NCBI GenBank assembly: GCA_022749755.1
Contig: CM040451.1
Coordinates: 16,190,825 to 16,254,824, forward strand
Reading direction: 5' to 3'
DNA: 64,000 bases
DNA from: Azadirachta indica
Lineage: Eukaryota > Streptophyta > Magnoliopsida > Sapindales > Meliaceae
Position 1 is the first letter of the stretch. Each line of letters begins with the position of its first letter. The position numbers were made by a program, and so were the translations under genes. The notes under the pieces were generated by a model, which ran no database searches, was not told the origin of the DNA, and was given only the letters and a program-made list of their open reading frames with translations. This document shows, one piece after another, positions 1 through 12,762 of the stretch.

Positions 1-384
1 TGAAAGCTTTGAAGCACTTCTAATTTTGATTTGATAGTCGTTCGTTGACCTTTTATCCTTTGATAGTTGTTCTTTGACTTTTGTCCTTCGATAGTCGATT
101 TAGAGGTATTGATATGCATCCACCATATAGAGCGGAAAAATCTCAAGTGGCGATGTCGCGAAAGTGCAGAAAGCTACATGGGAGATGTATGTTAATCTTT
201 TTCTCATGTTTGCAGTTTTCTAATCACGAGTGTTTATCCTCTTCATTGGTGCATTTATGTTTGAAATTGTGCATCTTATATATTTCATTTAGTAGTTGAA
301 TCTTAACCTTCATCGCTTCAGAGTGAGGCTTGAAGCTTATGTTAATTTTAATCGTAAAAAATTGCCTTATGTTCAAAGGAAATT

Positions 385-710
385 CAGGCGAGAGGGAAAA
401 AAGAAATATTTAATCATGCACATTCTTCTTTGGGATGTATAATTGAGAGAATATTTAGTGTTTGAAAAAATAGATGGAAAAGTTTACATCAAATGCCCAA
501 CTTTTATTTTAGTAAGCAAGTAAAGATTATGATTACTTCAATGGTTCTTTATAATTTCACAAGAAATCATTCAACAAAAGATTAAGAATTTTAGCCTTAC
601 AATGATGATGAAGAATTACTCCCAACTATTGTAGAAGAGAATGAAAGAGAATAGATTAATAAAGAATTAAATAAAAGTTTGCTTACTGGACATGAAATGG
701 ATTAAGAACT
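385..710 (+). pseudogene. PIF/Harbinger transposase relic (C-terminal part)
   Basis: Reading the plus strand from about 390, the translation gives IFNHAHSSLGCIIERIFSV, a stop (TGA 473-475), then KNRWKSLHQMPNFYF, KQVKIMITSMVLYNFTRNH and an acidic DDEELLPTIVEENERE tail. This follows the C-terminal end of plant PIF/Harbinger DDE transposases (family pattern FNHRHSSLRNVIERTFGVLK..W, then QVKIIIACMALHNFIR). No intact upstream catalytic domain is visible; it would lie to the left of the window edge or is lost. The internal stop and lack of an open frame make it a dead fragment. The first 300 bases contain only a chance ORF at 81-299 that I do not support. Confidence 0.75.
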
Positions 711-730
711 TGATCAAGTTGCTATTTCTC

Positions 731-3700
731 TTATGCATGGTTGATATTTAAATCTTTGAGTTTTTTTATGAATTTTAAATTGTTTTACTTTTGAATTTTG
801 AAGTTCGTTACTTTTCTAGTTAGCAATGAATGAATTGATAATATTATTATTAAATTTTTTATATTATGATTTCATCCTTATACTTGCAATATTTATTAAG
901 TTAAAATAATTTGTATAACATTTTAAAGATTATCTCTGAAGGTAGAAAAGTTGAAGAAAAGCAAATAAAGGAATCAGATTCCGAATAGTATCACAATAAC
1001 AAAGTTGACATGTTTGCAATTAATAAGAAAGTCTCTATGTTTTATAAAAATTATAAATAATTGACTTTTATCTAATTAATAGTAAAAATTTGATTTTACG
1101 GTTTACATTTTTTTTTTAATAGACAAATTAATCGTAATGTGTCTATTATAACTTACAATAGGATACGAGTTAATAAAAATGGGTATGCATAAAGAAAAAG
1201 AGAGAGAGTTTATGACTCTGTTTTAGTAATTTTAGTATAGTAATCATCAAATTATTTACAAAAAACTAATTACTAAGAGTACTGTTACACTTTCATAAAA
1301 AAAACTGTTTGTTCTATTTTATTATAATATAGTATTTTATCAGAAATGGAAGCCAACTCTATTTTAATTTTCGGTCTACTTTTCTAACCTAACCCAAAGA
1401 TTCACTACCTATAAATACAATTTGCTCTTTAGGTGTGCCCAACATATTACATGTCAACTTCATTAAAGAGACAACAATTCACATTAAAAATATAAAAGAA
1501 AATTATTCATTTCCAAAGGCCATTTCTGCTTTGGAACGTGAGGTTTAATTATTTCAAGGTTTAAGTAATATGAATATATTTAGCTAGTACATTTTTAAAA
1601 TAAACAGTCAATTTATATATATTTTATAATTATTAAATAAATTTTGTATTATACTTTTTTCGGTAATTTAATTAAATAAAAATATTTTTAAAATTGTACA
1701 ATGAAATAATTGACTTTTATAAAAAAAAATTTTTTAATTGACAACCAAAATTCTTTCCTTAAAAACTCTGTTTAAAAAAATTTTATTTATAAAAATTTTA
1801 TTTGTAAAAGATCCACTTGAAAAGTTAAACCGAACGAAACTTACTATAATAGGATGAATCCTTCTTAACTATGCCATTGGTACTTTTTAATTAAATTGGT
1901 AATAGGAAGAGTACGCTAGTTTTTTCTCTAATCAAGCATGTGCTGAACACCGTGTGTGTTTCTGACCCCACTTTCTCTCCTTCCTCCTCCCTTCTACCAC
2001 TCAATTTATTTTATTTATTTTTTTATTAAGATAAAATAAAAAAAAAATATATATATATATATGTATGTATGTATGTATAGTTTTATTTGTTTCCTTTGAG
2101 TTTTGGAATTTGCAGTCCCCTCCCAATAGGCCTGTATCTTCAGCTGTCATCACATGACTTTATATAAGTCATTCATTAACTATTTCTAGATATTAAAACT
2201 GACGCTTAATTTTATTTATTTTTTTTGGCTTTCAATTTGAGATTGGATTTTCTTTTACTTATTGTAGCATGGTCAACTGAAATTTAATGTGATCAAAAGG
2301 ATAAGATATTTAAAGACAAGATAAAATCTTATAGAATAATAAATAGTTAGTCACTTGTTCATTTTGAGTATGATAATTGAATGTTATTCTTAACTTAATT
2401 TTTGTTTACAAACTTCATTTGGCAGATGGCTGCAATAATAAGTGAAGGATGTGATCTTGGTAAATCTTCCCGGGTTGTTTATTATGTTGTGATTAAGCAA
2501 ATAAATAAATAAAAAAATGTTATCATGGCTGAATTGTTTGCAGAGACAAAGAGAGGCATTCTATGCTAGATAGTGATGGAACAAATGCAACACATTCATT
2601 GAATATGTTGCTCTAGTCAGCATGGATGAAACCTGTCATTCACTCTGCACTTTGATCTGAAATTTAAAAACAGTCATTGATTTTTGATTTTATCCATTCG
2701 TTTTTTTCTCGATCTGCAAGGAAACTTGGAGTTTTTGAGATTTGAAGAACATCTTCTATCTATGCTTGATTATGAAATCACAAAGTTCTGAGCTTCTTGT
2801 AAACGCTACAACTGATTTAATGAAAGCCAATATTGCTCGTAAAGAGGCCACTGAAGGTTAATATGTAAGTTCTCTCTTACTTCTGTGATCTTTTATATGA
2901 ACCCAATTACATAATTAGTTTCATCTTGGTTTTATGTGCATATATGAAATGAACAGGTTTTACTTGTTAGACTATACTTTTGTAGTTACCAAGATTATTA
3001 TTATTATTATTATTATTATAGTGTTTCAAATGAAATAGTAATTGAATTTCAAATAAACACATTTTTTCCTTTGTTTCCTATGACGAATACTTCCCAAAAA
3101 AAAAAAAAGAAAAAGGAAAAAGAAAAATCCCAACAAAGACTTACACTTCAACAAATTATTATGTTTCTTTTGTTTTGTTTTGTTTTCTTTCTTTAGTAAG
3201 AATTATTTAAAAACCTTAATTCATGTTTAATAATGTTATTTGTTTTGAGAGAATAAAAATAGTTAAAATGCCTATAACAGCACGTAAAAACTTAGTTCTA
3301 CATTTCAAAAATTATTAAATATGAATGGGAGCATTTTTTTTTTTTAGTATTATAATTCTATTTATTATTTACAATTTATTCACAATTCTATCCGCAACTT
3401 GTGGGAACTCTATTAATGAAATTAAGAAGATACAAACACAGTTGTAACATACCTAGCACTCAGGGATCTACCTTTGAGAGGAGAGAAATCTACCCAGAAT
3501 TTTTTTTTTGGGAGTCTAACCCACATTTTATGAAAAATCCCACCAACTGTAGCTGATGGGGTGTGAGTTCGATTTTTATCATTAGACTAAAGGCCTTTTT
3601 TTAATTAAAGCTCAATATTAATGGCATAGAAGATTGCACTTTGTCAAAGTTTTATATTAGATAGACCTACTTAGGTTAGCTCAAGTTGGGAGCCTCTCAC

Positions 3701-4479
3701 TAAGAGGTGCTAACTTTGACTTTTACTATTTATAAATAATAAGAGATTTTCTCATTTTAGGTGGGACTCCCACTAAATGTAGGGTTCACAATTCATTTTA
3801 AGTGGAGTTCATTATATTAAAGTGTGACTCACTATATTAAAGTGTAGATAAACTTTTTTTTTTCCTTGTGAGGGCACATATCATTCCTTGTAAGGGTAGA
3901 CATCATCCAAATTAGATGTAAATATCCGAAAGCATTAGATTTGACTCAATTAAGACTCCTGATTTTTAATAGATTTCTAATGTAACATTGGTAGATTGTA
4001 TATAGATAACTAATGCGGCTGTTGTCATTTCTTTTACATCATAACTTAATTGGGCCACCTTTTGGAAAAAAAAAAAAAAATGGTTGGTTTACAATTTTAT
4101 ATCAAGGAAGAATCTTCTGGACCACCTAGCACCAAATGTCAGTCCTACGTGTTTTGTCATCTTAGCAATATTGTATCATCTATAATCCTACTGCAATGGG
4201 AGGATGACTTTGGTTCATGTTTTGAAATTCACGAGGACGATAAAAATGACAGGGATGATAATGAACACAAAGGGACGTCAGAATAGATGAAAGTTTAAAA
4301 GCACTTCTAATTTCCAATCCTTTTGTTTGTCACTTGCTATTTTTTTGTGCATTGACTTCTTATTTCTTAAACGTTGATGTCTAGTAAGAAATGTTTCATT
4401 TCATAATTAACGAAACTGTTGTACTCTTTGCAATTGGGTTTTGTTATTTACCTATTTTTTTTCTTTTTTTACTTATATA
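731..4479. other. Gene-poor AT-rich spacer
   Basis: No coding region could be supported. It holds simple repeats (alternating TA running into GTAT units near 2048-2080, ATT units near 2996-3020). A short frame at about 2772-2857 (MKSQSSELLVNATTDLMKAN and 8 more codons, followed by GTTAAT) reads like an isolated exon but matches no family I recognise. The ORF at 4050-4286 overlaps a poly-A run and looks like chance. Confidence 0.5.
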
Positions 4480-4959
4480 TAGGGATAACAATTTGGCATT
4501 CGACATGAATTTGATACTATTAAATAGACTTAGATTTAAAAAATTAATTGACATTAATAATAATCGTATTATATTAATATTGACACGATTATTATTTGTG
4601 TTATAATCCTGTTTGATCGTCTTAATATGATCATTCGTTTAAAATATGATTTATTAAATGAATAATTGTTCTTAAAAACGAATAATCGTATTTTAAACAA
4701 ATAATCATGTCCTAAATAAATAATTATATTTAAAAAAAATCGTGTCTTATATAAACAATTGTATCTTAAACAAAAAAAAAATTATATTTTAAACAAATAA
4801 TCATATTTAAATGAATCGTATGTAAATAAATAGGTAGTATTCGGATTTAATAAAATTGACATGAATAATAAATTAATTATATCCGTATCAAACGAATAAT
4901 AAACGAATTTTATTCATGTTAATTTAAATGCGATTTGTTTATCTGAATTATCACCCCTA
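4480..4959. mobile_element. Non-autonomous hAT-type element with perfect 8-bp target duplication
   Basis: The left end is TAGGGATAACAATT and the right end is AATTATCACCCCTA, an imperfect terminal inverted repeat of about 14 bp. The element is flanked on both sides by CTTATATA (4472-4479 and 4960-4967), a perfect 8-bp direct repeat. Eight-bp target duplications with short TA..GGG ends are typical of hAT transposons. The interior is very AT-rich and contains degenerate repeats around ATAATCGTATTTTAAAC motifs. There is no transposase, so it would depend on an enzyme made elsewhere. The ORF at 4391-4606 crosses the left boundary and is not real. Confidence 0.8.
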
Positions 4960-4967
4960 CTTATATA

Positions 4968-7955
4968 TTATTACTTGCCTATGAATTGTTTAGAAGAATT
5001 GAGCGTTTAAATACTTTTTTAATTTGCACAAATGTAAACTAATTTTCTGTATAAGTTTATTGGTACACTCCATCTTTTTACCTTTAATTTGAAAAATTTT
5101 AGTGATGAAAATATGAATGATTAATTGTAAACTAAAACATGTATCTCAAAATTTCTAAGCCTTTGAATTTTAGAAAAAATATTTATGAAAACTATTAAAA
5201 AATAAAATCTCATGTGTAAAGCTTCTTTTGTTAGTCTACATCTAATAATATTCCTCATATAAAATGTTTAGATTAAGAAACAAATAAACTTCTTTCTTTA
5301 GATCAATTCATGTTTTCCTTTCTTCTTTCTTCTTCTTTTTATTTTCTTTTTTTATTATTTATTTAGTTTAAAGACAAAAAATTCTCTCAAACTAAGGACC
5401 CGTGAAAACTATGAAAATTATATTAATTAATTAATTTATTTATTGTATCATCTATGTTAGGATTCTTCAAAAAAAAAAAAAAAGAAGAAAATATGAATAA
5501 TGACACTTCCTATATTAAAATGAAGTCGATAAGGCAATTCAAGATAGACAATGTTTACCCTCTTAGCAAACTAGTAATTTTAGAAAACTTATGCACGTTT
5601 AGACTGATCATCCATATTACCTTTAATAAAGTAAGAATATATTTTTTTTATAACATTCCGCTAATTCTAAAAAAGACCCTTTTTTAAAATTACATAATAA
5701 TATATTAATATTACATTGGAAATGTACAAGAAATCATGAGTATTGATTGTGTCAAGTTTAACATTGATCGGACATTTAAATCCAATTTGGGTGATGTCTA
5801 CTGTCATCAAAAAGAAAAATCTATCACACTCTAATATTGTGGGTCTAATGTTTAGTGGGTAATGTGCACCACAATTTGAGTGATGTCTACTCTCATTAAG
5901 GAGAAAAATTTATCCACACTCTAATATGGTGAATCTCATATTTAGTAAGTAATATGAACCACAATTAGGTCCCCTTTTGCTTTTGAAATTGTTGAAGTTT
6001 TCGCTTTTCTTTTCTCTTGCCTTCTCTTCTTCAAAGCAATAAACCGTAATATATTATCACCCATTCACAAGTAATCTATTACAATATTAAATCAATTAGT
6101 AGGAGGAAATTATTGTATAAAATATATCATTGTAGCAATACCCTTATCAATGACGCATTCAGACAAAATTCAATCTCTACAATTATTATTTTAACTTTTT
6201 TCAATCATTCTCTATGATTAAAGTTAGCTTTCTTTAATTAATATAGTGATGAATTTCTTGTAAAGTTCGATCTATTACATAGAATGTTTTAGATTTAAAC
6301 TTGAAAAGTTTTGAATTTAAAAAGAAAATCATAATATTATGAAGAAAAAGAGAAAAAATTGTCACAACTATCAAAAATTTAAATGTTAGTAGATGGAAAC
6401 CACTATATATCTAGATTTAAATGAAAACATATCTATCTTTGTAAAAGCAAAAATGGTAATTTTCAATTTTAAGTCTTATTTATTAACAATTATCACAAAT
6501 AATCTCAATTTTTTAAAAATGCATCAGCAATGTTCTAAAAAATAAAATGACATATTTACCCTTACCGTTGTTAACACTGCATGTGTAAACAAGAAAATGA
6601 TTTTATATAATAAAAGAATAAATTTAATCCGATGTGTGTAGTTAGTAATGTATATTTTGTAAAAAAATTAACTAATTATATATTAAGATGAAGTTGAAAT
6701 TTTCTTTTAAAAAAATAAAATAAACTTGAATTAAATTATATATGAAAAATAATCCATATACAAAATTGATTAACTAACTACCTAATTAAAAATAATAAAT
6801 AAATTGATATTTATAAAAATGCTAATTAATGATTTTATATTTTATATATGTAAGAAATAGAGTAAAAATTTTAAATATACATAAGACATGATTTAGTAAT
6901 AATATAAATTAATTAATTATTTTTAATTAATTAATAAATTAATAATTAATTTTAAGAGTATTTGCATATGCTTCCCTTAAGCTTTGAGGAAATAACACAT
7001 AGAAAGTTTGTGAAAATTTATAAGAACCTCCCCGACTACAATAATTTCATTAGGTTGACCATGAGTTAACCCAAAATAATTAAAAGTCTAAAATGTGCTT
7101 CAATTCACTTTTTGGTTGCAATATACCATAATATCACTTAAACTATTAAAATACCCTATTACAATAATTTCCTTATCTACATCACTTAAAGATATGGATA
7201 TAAGTAAAGAGACAAACATGCTCACATAAAAAGATCATTTTGCCCCTAAAAATTTAGGATTGATACTTTTATTTTACTTTGCTCACCTTTAAAGACTAAT
7301 TTTACTCACAATTACAAATATAGAAATCCATCCCCATTCATATGCACTAAAATTTCTGAAACTTTGCAAATGAAATATGAAACTAAAATGCAAATGTAGC
7401 AAAAATGTTTCCCTAAAATTTCAGATAATATATGCAAATGTTTGATAACTTTTCAATCTTCCAAGCAAACTATTTATAGATGAATAATTTATACAAAATA
7501 TCAAACAATCACATTTCGAATAAATTCAACCACCATAACACAAAACTGCTAACACATAATTCACTAAAAATGCAGATTTTGTTTCCCAAGCCCTACTTCA
7601 ATTACTAAAGCCAATCTAGCAATCTAATTTTTAATCATAAAAATGTTCGTAGCAATCTACTAGCCTAATAGATGAATAACTGAATAAAATAACCATATCA
7701 GCTCAACAACAAATACATGAGATAATGACTGATCATCAAAATGCTAATACACTATATTAAATTCCATCAATGGACAAACGTTGGCAAAAAATATCATGCT
7801 CGATGGTCTTCTCAAATTAAGACTGTTAAGATGATGCTCCATATTACTTTGTAGTCTACATATTTTGAATCATCTAATCTCTCCAAAAAAGTTTCCTAAA
7901 CTTTTTTTAAGCCCTTTCAATAATTAACTGCTAGATATTCATACATATTATTAAG
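4968..7955. other. Gene-free AT-rich spacer
   Basis: No gene is visible apart from the separately listed tandem repeat at 5786-5966. The ORF at 5454-5687 begins at a poly-A run and has no family signature. The stretch 6580-6960 is almost pure A/T. From about 6960 the composition rises slightly and may belong to the flank of the Mutator-like relic that follows. Confidence 0.5.
5786..5966. repeat. Two-unit tandem repeat of about 90 bp
   Basis: Two diverged units, about 5786-5875 and 5876-5966, share GTGATGTCTACT near the start, then AGAAAAAT, CACACTCTAATAT and a final ACCACAATT. This is a local tandem duplication. Sequence with the same flavour (CACTATATTAAAGTGTAGA) occurs at 3800-3850, so both may come from one dispersed family. 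Confidence 0.7.
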
Positions 7956-7959
7956 ATGT

Positions 7960-10230
7960 CAAGCATGTGTCACTTGACTTATATTACAACAAAAGCATAT
8001 TAGTATGACATGCTAACATATACATGGATTGGCTTCTAACAAATAGCTAAGAGGCAAGTTAACATGGATTACAAGGGAAGCCAATATATGTTTAACTTTA
8101 TTCTATACTATAGGAGACAAGGCATTTATCCACTTCAAGGCTATAGTGTATCTATCATGGATTAGCTTCATGGTTTTTTCTTTTGATTTCTTCAAATATT
8201 TTAGTGTTTGGCATGCCCCTGCACTAATTAATCCAGTTATTAAATGATTCACTCATGTTATTACTTACATAAGCTTATTTGGGCCAGCTACTAAACTGAT
8301 GCTTATACCATAAGCTTAATGGGATTCCAATGAGCCATTTATGTGTTGCTGCTAATATTCTTGATTTGTTCCATGTTCTTGTGAAGATATGCCTTGTTCC
8401 CGCTTCTAGTTCTGCCCAAATAGATTTTTGAGCGCTTCACTTGGACATTTTAACTTTAAGGTAAAGTTCCTTTTTTTTTTAATTTAAACTTTAAATATGA
8501 TTGAAATCTGAATTTAATTGAAATTTGAATCTCAATAATATATTTATTTTTTTATTTTAAACTATTGAAAATAAATATTAAATTATTTATTTTGATAAAA
8601 TAAAAAATTATAAAAATTGATATTTGACATATATACTCTTTTAAAAAAATATACTTATATTTATAATAATTGTGATTATATTTTCACAATAATAGATAAA
8701 AAAATTAATAAATTATATTAGTATGTATATTATTTATTTGTTATATATATTTTTCAAAAAAAATAATTTCTAATAGATGATATAAAGATCGATAAAAATC
8801 AAATACAAATAATAAGTCATATTATAATATAATTATAATTATATAAATATATAAATTTACTACAATAATTAAAGTATAAAATAAGTAAGATTCAAGAAGA
8901 CAAACAGAAAGGACCCACAATATAAAAAAAATAGTCAAAAGTAGTTAACTAGGGTTTTAATTTTATTAGTAAATAAATTAATAAAATAAAGATATTTTAG
9001 AAAATAAAAATATTAAATTATTCAAATATTTGCTCACTTAGATTTAAATCAAAATTTTTAACTTAATTATATTTATATATTTTTAACAAATATTTAAACA
9101 TAAGTTAAAAAACAAAAGATTCTTAAATATTTAAGTAATTATGTTTAAACTTCAATCAAAAAACAAATAACCCCTAAGTTTTGCATATATACGTCGACAA
9201 TAAAAACTTTTATTTAAGTCAGGAAATACTTGATTAAGTGCTAGAATGAAACCTTTTTGCCTATCACTCATAAAGCATAACCCTCTTAAACTATTCAGCT
9301 CAACTTGCACATACAATAGTTTAAGCAAATAAACCCATGACTCTTGTTTTTATTTCCAACTATAGTCATTGCCAAAGGGTAGACTCCATTGTTGGCATCT
9401 ATGATTATAACAATCAATAGAACCCCATTGTAAGGCCTTTTTAGATGGTATCTATCTATACCAATGAAGGGCTTATATCCTTGGATAAAAAACCTTCCTT
9501 GCAGCATCAAAATTGATAAACAATGCTTTTGAAATTTGGATTAAGCTCCTTAATCCAGTCTCTTTGTAAGTAAACAATAGGTCCTATAAGGTATAAAAGT
9601 CTGCCATAACAACTTCAAGGCCTTATACCTAGCCTTAAACAACCTCATGCGGTGGCATGTGATCTTGTACTTCCTCTTGAGTTTATAAGCAATTAGTTTA
9701 ATGTCTAAGTCAAGGTCTACCCTAAATAAGTAAAGGAATTGAGAAGCAATTAATGTTGATATGGCTTCATAGCTGTTAAATACTCTTTTACAGTTGTGAG
9801 TAAGATTCAATGTCTTTATCTAAAAGGATAGTTTGTCCCATGTTGGTGATGCATGGATCCTCAACCTACAACCTAAACCATTAAACTTGCAAGTCATCCT
9901 TATTTTCTCATTCTTGAGCCTTTTTAGTTGAATCCATGCTTTATTGTAAACACTTGCAACACTTTTCTAAAGTCAACACACATCATAAAATATGTAAGCA
10001 ACCTTCAACTCAATGTTTCCTTTAAAATCCATACATAATTCAAAGCCCCCACCATTCCTTTCATACCTCCTAATTGCTTCATCATCATCATCTTCTTCAA
10101 TTGAAACCTCATTATGGCTCATCGTTTGACATGTTTGCCCTTTCATCATCTTTAGCTTAGACTATTAAGTCCTCTTCAAAATCAGATGCATAGTTGTCAC
10201 CTTCAAGTAAATTGTCATGTGTAGGCAATA
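7960..10230 (-). pseudogene. Mutator-like (MuDR) transposase relic, interrupted
   Basis: Read on the minus strand from about 10080 down, blocks of a MuDR-type transposase appear in order. The N-terminal MuDR domain is at about 10080-9830 (GFELCMDFKGNIELKVAY, then KIRMTCKFNGLGCRLRIHAS). A linker block lies at 9810-9550 (NLTHNCKRVFNSYEAIST, KALKLLWQ). The start of the DDE catalytic core is at 9510-9295 (FIGIDRYHLKRPYNGVLLIV, then IDANNGVYPLA), with MSDRQKGFILALNQVFPDLN at about 9270-9210. After an AT-rich insertion, 8440-8150 gives WAELEAG, IPLSLWYKHQFSSWP, NNMSESFNNWI, the usual region before the SWIM zinc knuckle. Several frameshifts and stops separate the blocks. It is an inactive copy; terminal inverted repeats were not resolved. 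Confidence 0.82.
8463..9190. mobile_element. AT-rich insertion inside the Mutator-like relic
   Basis: The conserved transposase blocks at 9210-9510 and 8110-8450 are separated by about 0.7 kb of non-coding, very AT-rich DNA. Its right end, read inward on the minus strand, is TAGGGGTTATTTGTTTTTTG. The left end, GTTCCTTTTTTTTTTAATT, is a loose inverted match. I could not find a convincing target duplication, so the exact boundaries and family are uncertain. A nested MITE or other non-autonomous element is the simplest reading. Confidence 0.45.
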
Positions 10231-12262
10231 TTTCTTTGGCTGTAACACTTAATTGCAAGAATTCAATGATTAGAACAAGTTGAGACTATGGCTAATTCAG
10301 GTTTTCAAGTGCTAATACAGGTTGAATTTCCTTATTCTTATAATAGCCAATCTTAGTATCTTTCACATTTAGCCTATAGACATTATAAAGCATAAACATG
10401 TAAGAAACCTTAATTAGCCATAAATTATGCTAGTATACATCAAGAAAACCAATATGCTATTATATATCACCAGGCAAAAACAAAAACAAAACAAAATTCA
10501 GTATGAAAAAGCATAACAAATTCAAACACTTGTAACTTGAATCATTGAAACAAAATCCTAATTCAAAATATAAGTTATGACAGAAGTAGCAAGAACCAAG
10601 TGAATGAAAGGGAAGCAATAACATTGGACAGACTCGGTGTTATGAAAGTACTAACTTTCAATCAAGTTATAAGATATTATCACTTTATATAAAGCATTAA
10701 TTATATGAACCAACAATAATCTTGTCAGGTTGCCATCCTTCTTCTTTCTATTTCAAAAAAAGAAATTGCAAATGTAATCACACTTTTTATACTATTAAGT
10801 AATGATAAAAATGCGTACAAGCAAATTGTCTAAGAGATAAATAATAGAAAAGTTAAATTTGATGTAAGAAAACTAAATTAATTCGAAATATGATATTGTA
10901 ATAAAAAGAAAAATAGAGTTAATTAAGTTTAGCATAATGCCTACACTTAGATTCTATTCAATATTCTTCACCTATATAAGGCATGTCTCAAAAAACTATT
11001 ATGTTTGTTTTCCTAGAATTTCACATAAAAAATCTTAAACACTATCAAAACTGATCAACATAAAATGAAGGAACTAGTTGGTAAGTTTTTATAATTTTAA
11101 ATTTTTAAAATTCTAACCCAATTGAATCTTCCGTAATATCCATTGATTGATTTATCTTCATGATTATCTTTCTCTTTTTATATATAGGCTGAACCAAAAA
11201 AATAGAGTTACAATCTAGTTTAGGTTGGTGAAATTTTAAGAAAAAAATGACAAACAAATTTGTCAACTTAGTGAGTTTAGATGGAAAAACATATATATAT
11301 ATATATATATATATACATTGTTGTCAAATTACTCTTCCCTTAGCTTGCTAAATTATAGTACAACATTTTTCACTTAATTTACATAAAAAAAATTTTTTTA
11401 ATTAGAAAAGAAAACTTTTTGTACCAACTACAAAACAAAACCCAATCAATATATTTTCACTTCGTTATAAACCTCACCTAGAATATTTTCATGTTATAAT
11501 ATTTGTATTTTATGTGCGGAGATTTAATCCCTTAAGTCTAGGTGCCCTTCACCTATGAGGTTATTTTTTTTTCCCTTTTTGTCTTTCTATGGCTCTACCA
11601 AAGATTGCTCAATTGTTGTCGACATTGATTCGTAGAAAACAAAACCCCAATACAAATATAATCATATTATTTTTAGCTCTTTTATCCTTGAATCAAAACC
11701 TCAATCTTACAAAGAACATAAAACAAAAAAATACTTCACAGTGATAGAAGGTATAAGTTTAATTCTTTCTAAATGTAAAGTGGAGATCATTTTCCTCCCA
11801 AAAAAATGGTTGAGGCAAATTTCTCCTAAATTGAATGTAGATTTTTGGGCAACTAAATCCAATTAAAACTCTCCAATTCTTATAGATTTTCAATATAATA
11901 TTAGCATTATACATGTAATGTATAATATTCAAATAAAAAACGTAGTAAAAAATTGTCCATGTTGTTCAAAGAAAGAAACCCATGTAATTTAAGAAGGCCA
12001 AACATTTGTAGACAATATTTATATATGTTATATTAGTAATATACTGTGACGAAAAAAATTAAAAGATTTTAAAAATACTTGATATTGCTGATTTTCATTT
12101 AATTTTGAAAATAAAGCTTTTAAAAATACTTTAACAATGCAAACTTTTAATAAGATCTAACTAGCTTCTTTATTAATATTTGACATCCAATATTTTTATT
12201 TTAGAATAATTGTGATTTTAAAGTTATAATGCCTCAATTTTAAATAGGTTTTTCATAAAAAA
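10231..12262. other. Gene-free spacer with an AT microsatellite
   Basis: No supported gene. It contains an (AT)n run at about 11290-11314 and a patch at 11740-11900 (CCTCCCAAAAAAATGG, then GGTTGAGGCAAATTTCTCC) that loosely resembles 45536-45610, suggesting a dispersed repeat. The stretch 10231-10700 may be the 5' flank of the Mutator-like relic. Confidence 0.45.
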
Positions 12263-12661
12263 GTTAACATAAAGATTAGTGATGAGATATCGAATAATTT
12301 TAAATGATGTTTTTATGGGAAAATGGAAAGTGTAAAATGAGGAATCATTTGATAGAAATGCATGTATTCAAGAAAGTTTAAATAGTCACAAGTTACGAGC
12401 ATTATTGTACATATGAATTGATGTGATTTACTATATCATAGTTACTTTATTTTCAGGGATTAAAAGAAAAATTTATAAAAGAAAAAAAAAATAAAAGGCT
12501 TGATATAACATTATTGTTAACATAAAGATTAGTGATGAGATATCGAATAATTTTAAATGATGTTTTTATGGGAAAATGGAAAGTGTAAAATGAGGAATCA
12601 TTTGATAGAAATGCATGTATTCAAGAAAGTTTAAATAGTCACAAGTTACGAGCATTATTGT
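12263..12661. repeat. 146-bp direct repeat abutting the assembly gap
   Basis: Positions 12263-12408 and 12516-12661 are identical as far as I can read, with an offset of 253 bp. Both start GTTAACATAAAGATTAGTG and end GAGCATTATTGT. The second copy stops one base before the first N of the gap. A repeat ending exactly at a scaffold gap is often an assembly artefact, although a real tandem array collapsed at the gap is equally possible. Confidence 0.9.
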
Positions 12662-12662
12662 T

Positions 12663-12762
12663 NNNNNNNNNNNNNNNNNNNNNNNNNNNNNNNNNNNNNN
12701 NNNNNNNNNNNNNNNNNNNNNNNNNNNNNNNNNNNNNNNNNNNNNNNNNNNNNNNNNNNNNN
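12663..12762. other. Assembly gap (100 N)
   Basis: Exactly 100 N, the conventional placeholder for a gap of unknown size. It separates the direct repeat on the left from the upstream block of ankyrin copy A on the right, so the true distance is unknown. Confidence 0.99.

Noticed and set aside
3530..3610. Possible SINE box B (GTGAGTTCGATTTTTATC) with T-rich tail
   Set aside because: No convincing box A at the right distance and no target duplication.
8463..9190. Attempt to define a target duplication for the insertion in the Mutator-like relic
   Set aside because: The flanks ACTTTAAG and CCTAAGTT do not form a clean direct repeat, so family and exact ends were left open.
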